In this document: piece by piece, positions 44,167 to 59,013 of the stretch | Layout of the letters: each line of letters starts with the position of its first letter | Numbering within the stretch: position 1 is the stretch's first letter | Assembly: GCF_002091985.1 (NCBI RefSeq) | Contig: NZ_MKKX01000006.1 | Span: 1 to 64,000 of the forward strand | Source of the DNA: Rhodococcus sp. 1163 | Lineage (GTDB): Bacteria > Actinomycetota > Actinomycetes > Mycobacteriales > Mycobacteriaceae | Direction: 5' to 3' | DNA length: 64,000 bases | Translations under genes and position numbers: made by a program | Notes under the pieces: generated by a model | The model's input: the letters and a program-made list of their open reading frames with translations, nothing else | Databases searched by the model: none | What the model was told of the DNA's origin: nothing

Positions 44167-46106
44167 GTGTAGCTCCTCTGCTGGACTTTGATGTTCTCGA
44201 ATTCGAGGTGCTCGCGGTGCAGCACCGGAGGGGAACCGTCCCCGCCGAATTCCCACCCGGCGACGTAGGAGAACTCCTCATCCCGTCGGAGAGCTTCTCC
44301 GTCTTCGGTCTGGCTTTCGGTGCGGAAATGTGCCCCGCAGGATTCCTCGCGGTGCAGTGCATCGATACACATCAGTTCGGCGAGTTCGAAGAAGTCCGCG
44401 ACCCGGCCTGCGCGCTCCAGAGCCTGGTTGAGCTCCTCGTTGGTCCCGGTGACCAACACGTCGGACCAGAAGGAATCCCGCAGCGAGCGAATCTCCCTGA
44501 TCGCGCGGGTGAGCCCCTCGGCATCGCGTTCCATGCCGCAGTACTCCCACACGATGCCGCCGAGTTCGCGATGAAAAGAATCGACGGAGCGGGTTCCCTT
44601 GACGGCCAGCAGCCTCGACGTCCGGTCGCGCACCGCTTGGACTGCCTCGACGACGGAGGGGTGCGAGGCATCCACATCTTTGGGTAGCGGATTGCGGGCG
44701 AGGTAATCGTTGATGGTGCCGGGGAGGACGAAATAGCCGTCGGCCAGGCCCTGCATCAGGGCGCTGGCCCCCAAACGGTTGGCGCCGTGGTCGGAGAAGT
44801 TCGCCTCTCCGATGACGAAGAGCCCGGGGATCGAGCTCTGCAGGTCGTAATCCACCCACAGTCCACCCATCGTGTAGTGGATAGCCGGATAGATGCGCAT
44901 CGGCACCTTGTACGGGTCCTCGTCGGTGATCTTGAAGTACATGTCGAAGAGGTTTCCGTATTTTTCCTCGATGGCAGGTTTGCCCAGGCGCTCGATGGCG
45001 TCCGCGAAATCGAGGTAGACCCCGAGTCCGTTGGGACCCACACCCCGCCCTTGATCGCATTGGTTTTTGGCGGCTCTCGATGCCACGTCGCGTGGCACGA
45101 GGTTGCCGAACGCCGGATAGGCCCGCTCCAGGTAGTAATCCCGTTCCGACTCGGGAATGTCCGCCGGCGCCCGTTCGTCTCCGGCCGCGGCCGGCACCCA
45201 GATGCGCCCGTCGTTCCGCAGAGATTCGCTCATCAGGGTGAGCTTGGACTGATGTTCGCCACTGACGGGGATGCAGGTGGGATGGATTTGCGTGTAACAG
45301 GGGTTCGCAAAATAGGCTCCCCTGCGGTGAGCACGCCAGCTGGCGGTGACGTTGCAGCCCATCGCATTGGTGGAGAGGTAGTAGACGTTGCCGTAGCCGC
45401 CGCTGGCCAGCACGACGGCGTCCGCCAGATGCGTCTCGAACTCCCCGGAAACCATGTCGCGCACCACGACGCCGCGAGCCTTGCCGTCGATGACGATCAG
45501 GTCCAGCATCTCGTGCCGGGTGTTCAGTTCCACTGTCCCTGCGCCGATTTGACGCTCCAACGCTTGGTAGGCGCCCAGCAGCAGTTGTTGGCCGGTTTGT
45601 CCGCGCGCATAGAACGTCCGGGATACCTGCACGCCTCCGAAGGAACGGGTGTCCAGTAATCCGCCGTACTCTCGGGCAAACGGAACTCCCTGGGCGACAG
45701 CCTGATCGATGATTGCCGCACTGACCTGAGCGAGCCGGTAGACGTTGGATTCGCGCGAGCGATAGTCTCCGCCCTTGACGGTGTCGTAGAACAGTCGTTG
45801 GACACTGTCGCCGTCGTTGCGGTAGTCCTTTGCGGCGTTGATTCCGCCCTGGGCAGCGATGCTGTGGGCCCGACGTGCACTGTCCTGATAGCAGAAGACC
45901 TTGACGTTGTAACCGGCCTCGCCGAGGGTGGCCGCCGCCGATCCTCCGGCCAACCCTGTTCCGATGATCAGGACCGAAAGTTTGCGTCGGTTGGTGGGGC
46001 TGACCAGCTTGGCTTCGAAACGGCGTTTGTTCCAGCGTTCTGCGAGCGGACCGTCCGGAGCCTTGGTGTCCCGTAGCGCGTCACCTTCGACAAAATATTC
46101 GTTCAC
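44163..46106 (-). CDS. sdhA: Succinate dehydrogenase/fumarate reductase flavoprotein subunit
   Basis: Flavoprotein of 647 aa. FAD-binding [18 protein letters not shown] lies near residue 45, and the covalent-FAD His is probably in [15 protein letters not shown]. The substrate loop [13 protein letters not shown] and the capping segment [19 protein letters not shown] are conserved. The start is the GTG at 46106, chosen because GTGA overlaps the SdhC stop by 4 bp in the same way as the other gene junctions here; ATG 46115 is an alternative. Operon: acnA, sdhC, sdhA, sdhB, all coupled by 4-bp overlaps. Confidence 0.95.
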   Translation of the reverse strand: MNEYFVEGDALRDTKAPDGPLAERWNKRRFEAKLVSPTNRRKLSVLIIGTGLAGGSAAATLGEAGYNVKVFCYQDSARRAHSIAAQGGINAAKDYRNDGDSVQRLFYDTVKGGDYRSRESNVYRLAQVSAAIIDQAVAQGVPFAREYGGLLDTRSFGGVQVSRTFYARGQTGQQLLLGAYQALERQIGAGTVELNTRHEMLDLIVIDGKARGVVVRDMVSGEFETHLADAVVLASGGYGNVYYLSTNAMGCNVTASWRAHRRGAYFANPCYTQIHPTCIPVSGEHQSKLTLMSESLRNDGRIWVPAAAGDERAPADIPESERDYYLERAYPAFGNLVPRDVASRAAKNQCDQGRGVGPNGLGVYLDFADAIERLGKPAIEEKYGNLFDMYFKITDEDPYKVPMRIYPAIHYTMGGLWVDYDLQSSIPGLFVIGEANFSDHGANRLGASALMQGLADGYFVLPGTINDYLARNPLPKDVDASHPSVVEAVQAVRDRTSRLLAVKGTRSVDSFHRELGGIVWEYCGMERDAEGLTRAIREIRSLRDSFWSDVLVTGTNEELNQALERAGRVADFFELAELMCIDALHREESCGAHFRTESQTEDGEALRRDEEFSYVAGWEFGGDGSPPVLHREHLEFENIKVQQRSYT

Positions 46107-46825
46107 GGCCCCACCCATCCGAACAGAATGCACAGCGGCGGCACCAAGAATCCGCCGATGACTACGACGGTGATCAGATACGCCAGCTGATTGAGGTGGC
46201 GACGCCTACTGGCGCCGGTATTGGCGCCCAGCGAGGAAAAAGCACTCCAAATGCCATGCCGCAGATGGAAACCCAGCGCAACGAGGGCAATGACGTAGGA
46301 AAGCACCACCCACCAGATCGAAAAGCCATTGACCATACGCTCATAGGGGCTTTCCGATGCGCCGCCGGGATGGATGTAGTTCGCGGTCAGGTGCAACAGG
46401 TGGTAGACGATGAAGAGTCCGATCGTCACCCCGCCCCACCGCATGGTGAACGAGGCGTACGTGCGCTGTACGCCCCGCCTGTTCTGCGTGCTCTCGTATC
46501 TCCACCCGCCGCCCCCGGCCGTGGCCTTGCGGGATCGGTGCCACAGTACGAATGCCGCGTAAATATGGATACCGACGCTGATCAACAGGATCACTCGGAG
46601 GATCCACAGGGCTCCCGAGTACGGCAGCAGGGGTTCGAGGATCGTGCGCAGATACGCCGAATATCCGTCGAAGGCTTCTTGACCGGCGAAGACCTTCAGG
46701 TTGCCGTACATGTGGGCAATCAGGAAGAGCACCATGATCAGCCCGCCGACGGCCATGGCCGCATGCAGAACGACGGAGGAGCGCACAGTTGGGGTGCGTC
46801 CCTGTTCCAGGCCGTGCGCGATCAT
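46103..46825 (-). CDS. sdhC: Succinate dehydrogenase cytochrome b anchor subunit
   Basis: Membrane anchor of 240 aa with about five hydrophobic helices: [77 protein letters not shown] and [16 protein letters not shown]. Several His residues ([30 protein letters not shown]) could ligate two b haems. The size fits a type B anchor, which replaces both SdhC and SdhD. Its ATG overlaps the aconitase stop by 4 bp. Confidence 0.92.
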   Translation of the reverse strand: MIAHGLEQGRTPTVRSSVVLHAAMAVGGLIMVLFLIAHMYGNLKVFAGQEAFDGYSAYLRTILEPLLPYSGALWILRVILLISVGIHIYAAFVLWHRSRKATAGGGGWRYESTQNRRGVQRTYASFTMRWGGVTIGLFIVYHLLHLTANYIHPGGASESPYERMVNGFSIWWVVLSYVIALVALGFHLRHGIWSAFSSLGANTGASRRRHLNQLAYLITVVVIGGFLVPPLCILFGWVGP

Positions 46826-49620
46826 GACGAAAGCAGCTGACGCAGAACGTAAGGCAGGATGCCGCCGTGGATGAAGTAGGCCTCCTCTGCGGGTGTATCG
46901 ATGCGCACCAGCGCGGAAATTTTTCGCCTGTGTTCGCCGTCGTCGACGCTGACGGTGACCTCCCGCGGGAGTGGATCAGCCCCCGCGATGCCAACAATCG
47001 AATAGCTTTCCTCGCCGGTCAGCCCATGAGATTCTGCGCTTTCTCCGTCGAGGAACTGGAGCGGCAGCACGCCCATACCGATGAGGTTGGATCGGTGAAT
47101 CCGCTCGTAGGAGACGGCCAGGACAGCCTTGACGCCTAGCAGCGTGGTCCCCTTCGCAGCCCAGTCGCGGGAGGAGCCTGAGCCGTAATCGGATCCCGCC
47201 AGCACAATCAGCGGTACTCCTTCGGCGGCGTAGGCGGAAGCCGCGTCGAAAATGCTGTGGCGTTCACCGTCGGGCAGATGGCGGGTGACGCCGCCTTCGA
47301 CCCCGGCGACGAGTTTGTTGCGTAGCCGGACGTTGGCGAAGGTGCCGCGGATCATGACGTTGTGGTTGCCGCGGCGCGAACCGTAGGAGTTGAAGTCGGC
47401 CGGGGCGACGCCCAATCCTTGAAGGTATTGGCCGGCAGGGGAATCGGACTTGATGACGCCGGCCGGGGAGATGTGGTCGGTGGTCACCGAGTCCCCGAGG
47501 TAGGCGAGCACCCGTGCGTCCTTGATGTCCGTCAGTGGCGCGGGATCGACCGGCATGTCGTCGAAGTACGGCGGACGCTGAATATAGGTGGACTCTGATT
47601 GCCACGCGAACTGATCCCCGTCGGGGATGGACATGCCGCGCCAGTTTTCGTCGCCGTGGTAGACGTCGGCGTATCCCTTGGTGAACATCGACGCTTCGAG
47701 GCTCGCGTCGACCACTTTCTTGATTTCGGCGGTTGTCGGCCAAATGTCGCGCAGGAAGACCGGCTGCCCCTGGGGGTCGTGCCCGAGCGGGTCATTGACC
47801 ATGTCGGTATGCATGGTTCCGGCGAGTGCATAGGCAATGACCAAGGGCGGTGAGGCCAGGAAGTTCATCTGGACCTCGGCATGGATGCGGCCCTCGAAGT
47901 TACGGTTGCTCGATAGGACCGAAGCCACCGTGAGATCGTTCTGCGCGACCGCACTGCTGACTTCTGGGATCAGTGGCCCCGAGTTGCCGATGCAGGTAGT
48001 GCAGCCATAGCCGACCAGATTGAAACCTAGTTTCTCCAAATACGGAGTCAGTCCAGAACGTTCGTAGTAGTCGGTGACGACGCGGGACCCGGGAGCCAAG
48101 GTGGTCTTCACCCACGGCTTACTCGCGAGCCCGCGTTCGACGGCGTTCTTGGCCAGCAGTGCCGCTCCGATCATCACCGAGGGATTGGAGGTGTTGGTAC
48201 AGGAGGTGATGGCGGCGATGACCACGGCGCCGTTGTCGATGCTGGCCTGTTGTCCGCCGACGATCAACTCGGCCGGGTTCGACGGCCAGTCGTCGAGATC
48301 GGGATCCTCGTCGTGGTCGTGGATTCGCGGTGGATCGTCGCGGGGAATGCGAGTGCTGATGGCCACCGGGTCACTGGCGGGAAAGGATTCTTCCCCGGCG
48401 GAGTCGAGTCCGCCGGCAACGGCGTCGTCTTGCGACAGGCCGGCCAGTAGGCGGTGAATGATTTGGGACGCCGCGGCCAGGGGGATACGGTCCTGGGGCC
48501 TTTTCGGGCCGGCGATCGACGGGGTGACCGTGGACAAGTCCAACTCCACTATCTGGCTGTATTCGGGTACGTGGTCGGGATCGTGCCACAGGCCTTGTTC
48601 GCGGGCATACGCCTCGACCAGCTGAATCTGGTGTTCTTCGCGGCCGGTCAGTCGCAGGTAGTTCAGAGTTTCGTCGTCGATCGGGAAGATGGATGCAGTC
48701 GAGCCGTACTCCGGGCTCATGTTGCCCAGGGTGGCCCGAGTAGCCAACGGGACATTGCCGACGCCGGGGCCGAAGAAGTCGACGAACTTGCCGACGACGC
48801 GGACCTTCCGCAATAGTTCGGCAACGGTGAGCACCAGGTCGGTGGCGGTGGTTCCCTCGGGGAGGTCGCCGGAGAGTTTGAGCCCCACCACCTGGGGGAT
48901 CAACATGCTCATGGGCTGGCCCAGCATGGCTGCCTCGGCTTCGATCCCGCCGACGCCCCAGCCGAGCACACCGAGACCGTTGACCATCGGGGTATGAGAG
49001 TCCGTCCCTACCAACGTATCCGGGTACGCCTGGAGTCCGCGGGGCCCCTCACGGGTGAAGACCACCCGCGCCAAGTATTCGAGGTTCACCTGGTGGCAGA
49101 TGCCGGTGTCCGGCGGAACAACGAGGAAGTCGTCGAAGGACTGCTGTCCCCAGCGGAGCAGTTGGTAGCGCTCCTGGTTGCGTTCGAATTCGAGTTCGGC
49201 ATTCACTCCGAAGGCATCCGGGCGCGCAAACACGTCGGCGATCACCGAGTGGTCGATCACGAGTTCAGCTGGAATCAGCGGATTGATCTTTCGTGGATCG
49301 CCGCCGAGTTCGGTCATCGCGTCGCGCATGGCCACCAGATCCACTACGCACGGGACGCCGGTGAAATCCTGCATGAGCACCCGCGCCGGGGTGTACTGGA
49401 TCTCGGAGTTGGCTTCGGACTTGGCGTCCCATCCGGCGAGGGCCGTGATGTGGTCAGCCGTGACCAGATGTCCATCCTCGTTCCGCAGCAGATTCTCCAG
49501 GAGGATCTTGAGGCTGTAGGGCAGGCGGTTGGCCCCTTCGATCCGGTCGATCCGGTGAATCTCGTAGGTTTTGCCGTCCACGCTCAGCTGGCCGCGGGCA
49601 CCGAAACTATTGCTTGTCAT
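46822..49620 (-). CDS. acnA: Aconitate hydratase A
   Basis: Aconitase of 932 aa, interconverting citrate and isocitrate. The [4Fe-4S] cysteines are in [14 protein letters not shown] and [14 protein letters not shown]. Substrate-site blocks [44 protein letters not shown] and [16 protein letters not shown] are complete. Between the catalytic domains is an acidic, low-complexity insertion of about 50 residues containing [10 protein letters not shown] and a [12 protein letters not shown] stretch. GAGGGAG lies 5 bases before the ATG. It is the first gene of a four-gene coupled operon with sdhCAB, an unusual partner for aconitase, placing two TCA-cycle Fe-S enzymes in one transcript. Confidence 0.97.
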   Translation of the reverse strand: MTSNSFGARGQLSVDGKTYEIHRIDRIEGANRLPYSLKILLENLLRNEDGHLVTADHITALAGWDAKSEANSEIQYTPARVLMQDFTGVPCVVDLVAMRDAMTELGGDPRKINPLIPAELVIDHSVIADVFARPDAFGVNAELEFERNQERYQLLRWGQQSFDDFLVVPPDTGICHQVNLEYLARVVFTREGPRGLQAYPDTLVGTDSHTPMVNGLGVLGWGVGGIEAEAAMLGQPMSMLIPQVVGLKLSGDLPEGTTATDLVLTVAELLRKVRVVGKFVDFFGPGVGNVPLATRATLGNMSPEYGSTASIFPIDDETLNYLRLTGREEHQIQLVEAYAREQGLWHDPDHVPEYSQIVELDLSTVTPSIAGPKRPQDRIPLAAASQIIHRLLAGLSQDDAVAGGLDSAGEESFPASDPVAISTRIPRDDPPRIHDHDEDPDLDDWPSNPAELIVGGQQASIDNGAVVIAAITSCTNTSNPSVMIGAALLAKNAVERGLASKPWVKTTLAPGSRVVTDYYERSGLTPYLEKLGFNLVGYGCTTCIGNSGPLIPEVSSAVAQNDLTVASVLSSNRNFEGRIHAEVQMNFLASPPLVIAYALAGTMHTDMVNDPLGHDPQGQPVFLRDIWPTTAEIKKVVDASLEASMFTKGYADVYHGDENWRGMSIPDGDQFAWQSESTYIQRPPYFDDMPVDPAPLTDIKDARVLAYLGDSVTTDHISPAGVIKSDSPAGQYLQGLGVAPADFNSYGSRRGNHNVMIRGTFANVRLRNKLVAGVEGGVTRHLPDGERHSIFDAASAYAAEGVPLIVLAGSDYGSGSSRDWAAKGTTLLGVKAVLAVSYERIHRSNLIGMGVLPLQFLDGESAESHGLTGEESYSIVGIAGADPLPREVTVSVDDGEHRRKISALVRIDTPAEEAYFIHGGILPYVLRQLLSS

Positions 49621-49941
49621 GACGCTCCCTCAAGCGAAGGATCAGTCCGCTGCGGATCGCCCCGGCTCCCTAGCTGCGCGCAAGGCTTCAGTCGTCATCG
49701 GACTGACCCCGGACTGCTATGACGGCTGATGCTGGCTACAACTCAAACCTACGCACAGAACCTCTGCCCGTATAGGGAACTGAACCAACCGTCACGATGT
49801 TTCGAGCTCAGACCTTCGTTTCGCAGTTGACGCCGGTCTCGGCAGACGAAGCGGAAGCCCGTAATCGGCCAACTACCAACCGACCCGCAAGTTGCCAGAT
49901 CATCGCTTTCGTTGCCTTTGTGTTGTTCGGCTTCAGATAGC
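49621..49941. other. 321-bp intergenic region upstream of acnA
   Basis: No gene was found. It should hold the promoter of the acnA-sdhCAB operon (minus strand) and the 3' flank of the GH1 gene. No convincing DosR box or other operator was recognised here. Confidence 0.6.
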
Positions 49942-51273
49942 TCAGCGGGGAACAGAAGGCGGTTCGAGGCAGCTTTCCGGCAAGGTCACCAGCGAACAGA
50001 AACCTGGTCGCCGGACCGGGGTGTAATTCGCGGGGACGCCCTTGTCGGTGATGATCCGACGGTAGGTCTCCACTGCGTCGGTGGGCTGACGGGCCAGTGA
50101 CGGGTCAGTCTTTACGTCAACGGTGAACAGACCGAAACGTGGACGGTAAGAACCCCATTCGTAGTTGTCGGTAATGGACCAGTAGTTGTAGCCGATCACG
50201 TTGGCTCCGTCTTGGCGGGCTCGTTCGAGCCAGTAGATGTGATCGCTGAGATGGTCGGATCGGGTGTATCCGTCCTTCCGGGGCTGAGCATTGTCGGTAG
50301 GCATGCCGTTTTCGACGATGTAGATCGGCAGGTCGGGGAACTTGTCCTTGTAGTACATCAGTGCGTGGTAGAGGCCTTCGGGCTGCGTTCTGATCTTGTA
50401 CAGCTGGTCGAAGAGGGCGTAGGCGGCGGTGATGTTGTCAACGGAGAGCCCGTAGTAGTAGTCGAGGCCGAGAAAGTCCATCTTGTCGCGGACGCGGTCG
50501 ACGAAGGTGGAGTCGAAAAGTCCAGCGACCGTGGGGATGAAGGATAGATTGCTGCTGACCGGTGCACCGGGATCTTTGGTGTGGATCATGTCGAACGCTG
50601 CCCGGTGCACCTGGACGAGGCGGTCCATCATCTGCGGTGCCTGGGTGAGTGTGATGCCGCCGAAGGTGAGTTCTTTGATGATGTACGCGGTCGGTTCGTT
50701 GATGGTGATCCACTGCGCATCGTTGCCGGCATATCGGTCGATCACATGTGAAGCGTTGGCCAACCAGTCATCGACTGTTTTGGGGTTGGTCCAACCGCCC
50801 TGATCGGCCACCCAACCGGGGTACACCCAGTGGTCGAGAGTAATCATCGGACGCATTCCATGTGCACGGATCTGCGCTATGACGTCGTCGTAGTACGTGA
50901 GTTCTTCTTCGTCCCAGGTTCCGGAGACAGGCTGCACGCGCGCCCATTCGACACTGAAACGGAACACGGAGACACCAAGTTTCGACGCGTTCTCGATGTC
51001 CTCCGGATAGCGATGACGGAAGTCGACTGAGGTGCCGACCTTGTTTTCGGCATTTTCGGAAGCTGAATATCGAGACCAGTTGCTGTCCGGGGAGGACCCC
51101 TCGGCCTGGAAGCCGGCGGTGGACACGCCCCACAGAAAGTCCTCACCGACCGACAATGGCGGGGGTGTGGCGGTGGCGGATGGTGAAAGCGTGGTGGATA
51201 GCCAGGCGCCGGGTACCAACAACCAAGCCATGATCAGTGCTGTTGCGGTGAAAAGCCGTATCGAAACACGCAT
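49942..51273 (-). CDS. Secreted glycoside hydrolase family 1 enzyme (beta-glucosidase-like)
   Basis: GH1 enzyme of 443 aa with an N-terminal signal sequence (basic MRVSIR then a hydrophobic stretch, cleavage expected near ATATP). The (beta/alpha)8 signatures are FLWGVSTAGFQAEG, FRFSVEWARVQP, the acid/base Glu in WITINEPTAY, and the nucleophile Glu in IYIVENGMP; YNYWSITDNYEWGSYRPRFG closes the barrel. Export suggests action on extracellular or envelope glycosides. The gene stands alone, with the acnA promoter downstream and a degraded region upstream. Exact aglycone preference cannot be told. Confidence 0.93.
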   Translation of the reverse strand: MRVSIRLFTATALIMAWLLVPGAWLSTTLSPSATATPPPLSVGEDFLWGVSTAGFQAEGSSPDSNWSRYSASENAENKVGTSVDFRHRYPEDIENASKLGVSVFRFSVEWARVQPVSGTWDEEELTYYDDVIAQIRAHGMRPMITLDHWVYPGWVADQGGWTNPKTVDDWLANASHVIDRYAGNDAQWITINEPTAYIIKELTFGGITLTQAPQMMDRLVQVHRAAFDMIHTKDPGAPVSSNLSFIPTVAGLFDSTFVDRVRDKMDFLGLDYYYGLSVDNITAAYALFDQLYKIRTQPEGLYHALMYYKDKFPDLPIYIVENGMPTDNAQPRKDGYTRSDHLSDHIYWLERARQDGANVIGYNYWSITDNYEWGSYRPRFGLFTVDVKTDPSLARQPTDAVETYRRIITDKGVPANYTPVRRPGFCSLVTLPESCLEPPSVPR

Positions 51274-51494
51274 GGGCGCAGAGTAGTACGCGGTCAGTGG
51301 AGTGGGACCGTTTTGGTTGGCATTCGAATCCGGCCGGACCGATTGGTCATACCGTCCACAATGCGGTGTATTCGAATACCCGAACAGAATACTTCTGTAT
51401 CTCCATTGCTGACCAAATTCTTAGGATTGCAGTTCAGTTCGACTGTGGCGCTGCGAGGTCAGCGTTTGTCTGGACTTCATCTCGTCCAATTTGC

Positions 51495-51684
<190 letters not shown>

Positions 51685-51686
51685 TC

Positions 51687-51830
51687 ATGACGATTACCGA
51701 CGCTGGACGCGGACTACTCGCCGAAAGCGACCGTGTCCTCGACCGGGTCGAGGAAGACACATTCTCGGTGCTGAACGAGAAGGAGCGAGGCGAGCTCATA
51801 AGACTCTCCACTATTTTGTTCACACAGTGA
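51687..51830 (+). pseudogene. MarR-family regulator C-terminal remnant
   Basis: The frame from ATG 51687 reads ITDAGRGLLAESDRVLDRVE then EDTFSVLNEKERGELIRL, the standard end of a MarR protein: wing exit TDAGR, then the long dimerisation helix. The first 90 or so residues with the helix-turn-helix are missing. It starts 3 bp from the thiolase remnant, so a deletion or rearrangement junction lies here. No ribosome site is seen. Confidence 0.75.
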
Positions 51831-52018
51831 ACGGAATCGAAGTAGTAAGCGGTTGTTGCGAGACCGGTTTGGATTGCACTGCCGAACCGGACAGCCTGTT
51901 TTCTGTCACACTGAGTAGGTCGCTACGGATGAGGGGTCGACCCGTACATCACATCGGGCTGTAGTGACGCTACATCTCGCACGGAAGGGCTCTGCCGATT
52001 AGGTTTCCGATCGATCGA

Positions 52019-53110
52019 TTGTGGTCTTGCCCGGGCGGTACCGGATGGACTGCGCCCGATCAGCGTTCCATCGCGCTGCCGAGCCCTGTTCGGATCGCTT
52101 TGAGTACCTGGTGCTGGTTGTTCGCGGCGTTGTGTGTCCTGGCGACGTTCAGTCCCGCTGGTGTGCCCGACGGTATTGGGCGCTACCTTGCGTACGGTCT
52201 TGCCGGTGTCGGATCTGCGATCGGTCTCGTGTGGCTCCGCGGGCCGTGGCCGACGAAAAATTATTCACGTCTGTTCGTCGCCTATTTGGAACTGTTTACC
52301 GCTGCCGCGTTGCTGATGCTCACCGACCCGTTCGTTGCGTTGCCGTGTGCTGCGGGTTTCGCTGTGAACGGTGGTTATATCGCGGCTTTTCACAGTCCGA
52401 AGTTGATCGTTTCTCATCAGCTGTGGGCTGGAGTGATTGTCGGTGTGTTGTTCGTGCGTGCGGTGATCGAGCCTGGTGCGGATGTAGTGCTCGCGTGCGC
52501 CTACCTGGTCTTGTTAATTCTGATGTTGTTCTCGGCCCCTGTGCTTTCCTACGTTCTGATGGTCGTACTGCGGCGTGATGCATCACAGGCGTTCTTCGAT
52601 CCTTTGACTGGATTGCGCAACCGCCGAGGGCTTGTCGCCGCAATCGCCGAACTCGGAGATCAGGTAGGAGTGGCGACGGTGATGGTGGTCGATCTCGATG
52701 CTTTCAAAGCCGTCAACGATCGGCACGGTCATGCCCACGGCGACCTTGTTCTGCGTGCGGCCGCGAATGCCATTCACGAGGCGTTCGACTTTCCTGCTGT
52801 CACTTCTCGCACCGGGGGAGAGGAATTCGCGGTCGTTACTCACCTCGATCCGGTGGAGGCCCTCGAGCAGGCTTACGCACTACAGTCTCGTTTTGCGGAA
52901 GGGGCGGGAGTGGGGGTGACTGTCAGTATCGGGGTTGCGCATGCCGATGCGGCTACTCTCGGTGCAATGTTCGACAGCGTTTACACCAGGGCCGATATTG
53001 CGATGTATGCGGCCAAACGTGCGGGCGGCAACACCCTCCACCGCTTCGACGGCGGGGCGCACACCGCCGATGGTAGGGCGGTTCCGGCTGACGGCACTGC
53101 GCTCGACTGA
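52019..53110 (+). CDS. Membrane diguanylate cyclase (GGDEF domain)
   Basis: Protein of 363 aa. Six or so hydrophobic segments occupy residues 28-185, then a GGDEF domain follows: FFDPLTGLRNRRGL, VMVVDLDAFKAVND with metal-binding Asp, HGDLVLRAAANA, the active-site loop TSRTGGEEF (GGEEF form, expected active), and ADIAMYAAKRAGGN. The inhibitory RxxD site five residues before GGEEF is not present. It should make c-di-GMP from GTP at the membrane. The GTG start is uncertain. It lies downstream of the degraded region and 449 bp before the cholesterol oxidase; no functional link is evident. Confidence 0.92.
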   Translation: MWSCPGGTGWTAPDQRSIALPSPVRIALSTWCWLFAALCVLATFSPAGVPDGIGRYLAYGLAGVGSAIGLVWLRGPWPTKNYSRLFVAYLELFTAAALLMLTDPFVALPCAAGFAVNGGYIAAFHSPKLIVSHQLWAGVIVGVLFVRAVIEPGADVVLACAYLVLLILMLFSAPVLSYVLMVVLRRDASQAFFDPLTGLRNRRGLVAAIAELGDQVGVATVMVVDLDAFKAVNDRHGHAHGDLVLRAAANAIHEAFDFPAVTSRTGGEEFAVVTHLDPVEALEQAYALQSRFAEGAGVGVTVSIGVAHADAATLGAMFDSVYTRADIAMYAAKRAGGNTLHRFDGGAHTADGRAVPADGTALD

Positions 53111-55217
<2,107 letters not shown>

Positions 55218-55227
55218 CCGACTAACG

Positions 55228-55271
55228 CGTCGAACACACCAGGCCATCTTTCTGTCCCGGTGTGTTCGACG
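55228..55271. terminator. Hairpin after cholesterol oxidase, probable terminator
   Basis: CGTCGAACACACC (55228-55240) pairs exactly with GGTGTGTTCGACG (55259-55271) around an 18-base loop, 10 bp after the stop. No T-run follows on either side, so it could serve the convergent Usp gene as well. Confidence 0.65.
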
Positions 55272-55301
55272 TGTGTTCGTCTGTTCAAGGGATCAGCATT
55301 T

Positions 55302-56240
55302 TTATCGACTCGATGGAGCGGAGGCGACGTGTGAGTTCTCTCTTGCAACGGATCGACCGGACGATGGAACGATCACAACAGGACAGTTGGCGCGTCCGAG
55401 CACTGATCGGCTCGCCGAACCGAGCATCATTCCGCTGAATCCGCCGCGACCATGGCTGCCTACCACCAATAGTTGCGCTCCCTGCGCATGATCGAGAAGG
55501 GCATGCACTGGTCGGTCTCTGACCACCACACGTCGGACTGACACCGACGGGTATTGGTGCGAGTATTCGTCCAGAATCCGTGTCAAAGCATCCTCGGTAG
55601 GGGGCTTGTTCAATGGCCACTCGAGCCCGTGAACCGGGATTCCTATCGATAGATCCGCATCGGACCACGCGTGGACTGCGGTGAGTGGGGCTCTTCGCAC
55701 AGCAGCCTCCTCGAACGCCAGCGCCACTGCAGCATCGCTCGCCATCGTTCCGTCGACCCCGACGACTACGGCGTCCGCAGCCTGCACCCGATCATCGTCG
55801 GGCCAGGCGCGCACGATGGTGACAGGGCAGTGGGCGTGGGTGCTGAGTGCGAAACTGATCGACCCGAGCGTTCGGCGATCGGTTCCCCCGAGTCCGCTGG
55901 TGCCTATGACGATCATCCTGGACGTTGCAGACAACGCGAGTAGCGTGCTCACTGCAGGTCGATCCGATAGGCATGCGTCGACGCCGATCGTTCGCGCACC
56001 AGTCATGACTCGCCCGGCCGCCGTGAGCGCCTCGTCCAGAATCCGTCTCGTCTCGCCTCTCCATTGCGCAGTCGCGGGTTCGGGCGGGATTTGTATGCCG
56101 GTAAATCCGCCCGGCAAGGGGACCGAAGACACCACTGTGAGGTCGGAATTGTGTAGTTCGGCGTCGAGCACTGCCCATCGAACTGCGTCCAGTGACGCGG
56201 ATGACCCGTCGACTCCGACGACGGTCGGGAGTAAACCCAT
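55302..56240 (-). CDS. Universal stress protein, tandem UspA domains
   Basis: Protein of 312 aa. Domain 1: VVGVDGSSASLDAVRWAVL and loop VIGTSGLGGTDRRTLGSISFA. Domain 2: VVVGVDGTMASDAAVALAF and loop VVGSHGRGGFSGMMLGSASRS. Both loops match the ATP-binding pattern. AAGGAG precedes the ATG at 56240. It is divergent from dosR, and a strong DosR-like box sits midway in the 194-bp gap, so both genes are likely activated by DosR. The C-terminal 20 residues (GRSVARENSH...) are a non-conserved tail. Confidence 0.93.
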   Translation of the reverse strand: MGLLPTVVGVDGSSASLDAVRWAVLDAELHNSDLTVVSSVPLPGGFTGIQIPPEPATAQWRGETRRILDEALTAAGRVMTGARTIGVDACLSDRPAVSTLLALSATSRMIVIGTSGLGGTDRRTLGSISFALSTHAHCPVTIVRAWPDDDRVQAADAVVVGVDGTMASDAAVALAFEEAAVRRAPLTAVHAWSDADLSIGIPVHGLEWPLNKPPTEDALTRILDEYSHQYPSVSVRRVVVRDRPVHALLDHAQGAQLLVVGSHGRGGFSGMMLGSASRSVLGRANCPVVIVPSSGRSVARENSHVASAPSSR

Positions 56241-56322
56241 CGCGAGTCTCCTTCATCGTGGTGCTGGACCTCCATCAGACCCTGAACTGAGCAAGTGGCA
56301 CGGCAGGACAACTACACCGATG

Positions 56323-56342
56323 TGAGGGACTTTGGTCGCCGA
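56323..56342. promoter_or_regulatory. DosR-like box between divergent usp and dosR
   Basis: TGAGGGACTTTGGTCGCCGA is the best match in the window to TTSGGGACTWWAGTCCCSAA: GGGACTTT, then GGTCGCC. It lies about 92 bp before the dosR GTG and 82 bp before the Usp ATG, consistent with autoregulation of dosR and control of the Usp gene. Confidence 0.72.
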
Positions 56343-56434
56343 TTTCGGTGACCGATGGTCGGTTTGAATGCGGCCTAGGTAGGTATGGTTGGACTCGAGG
56401 CGCCCATTGGGGACGCGGGTAAGGGAGCGTTGGC

Positions 56435-58805
<2,371 letters not shown>

Positions 58806-58816
58806 CTGCTACCTAT

Positions 58817-58856
58817 GTGCACGGAAATACACCTTTTGCGACGTATTTCCGTGCAC
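58817..58856. terminator. Hairpin after dosRS, probable terminator
   Basis: GTGCACGGAAATAC (58817-58830) pairs exactly with GTATTTCCGTGCAC (58843-58856) around a 12-base loop, 11 bp after the dosS stop. Confidence 0.65.
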
Positions 58857-58889
58857 GTGCGACGAAGTCGCGTACTTACGTCCCGAACG

Positions 58890-58909
58890 ATGGTGACCTC
58901 TGGCCACTG
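58890..58909. promoter_or_regulatory. DosR-like box upstream of the last Usp gene
   Basis: ATGGTGACCTCTGGCCACTG shares GGTGACnTCTGGCC with the site before the alcohol dehydrogenase at 19053. A TAGCGT hexamer starts 21 bp downstream, and the Usp start is 105 bp away. Weak on consensus alone, stronger because of this match. Confidence 0.45.
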
Positions 58910-59013
58910 CGTCGGCAAGGAAAGCACTCGTAGCGTTCTCGGGGGGAGGCGCTGCTTGTCCGCTGCACTTCGTGGGTGGCGCGGCGCCGATGGTGAACAT
59001 CGAGAGGAAACTG

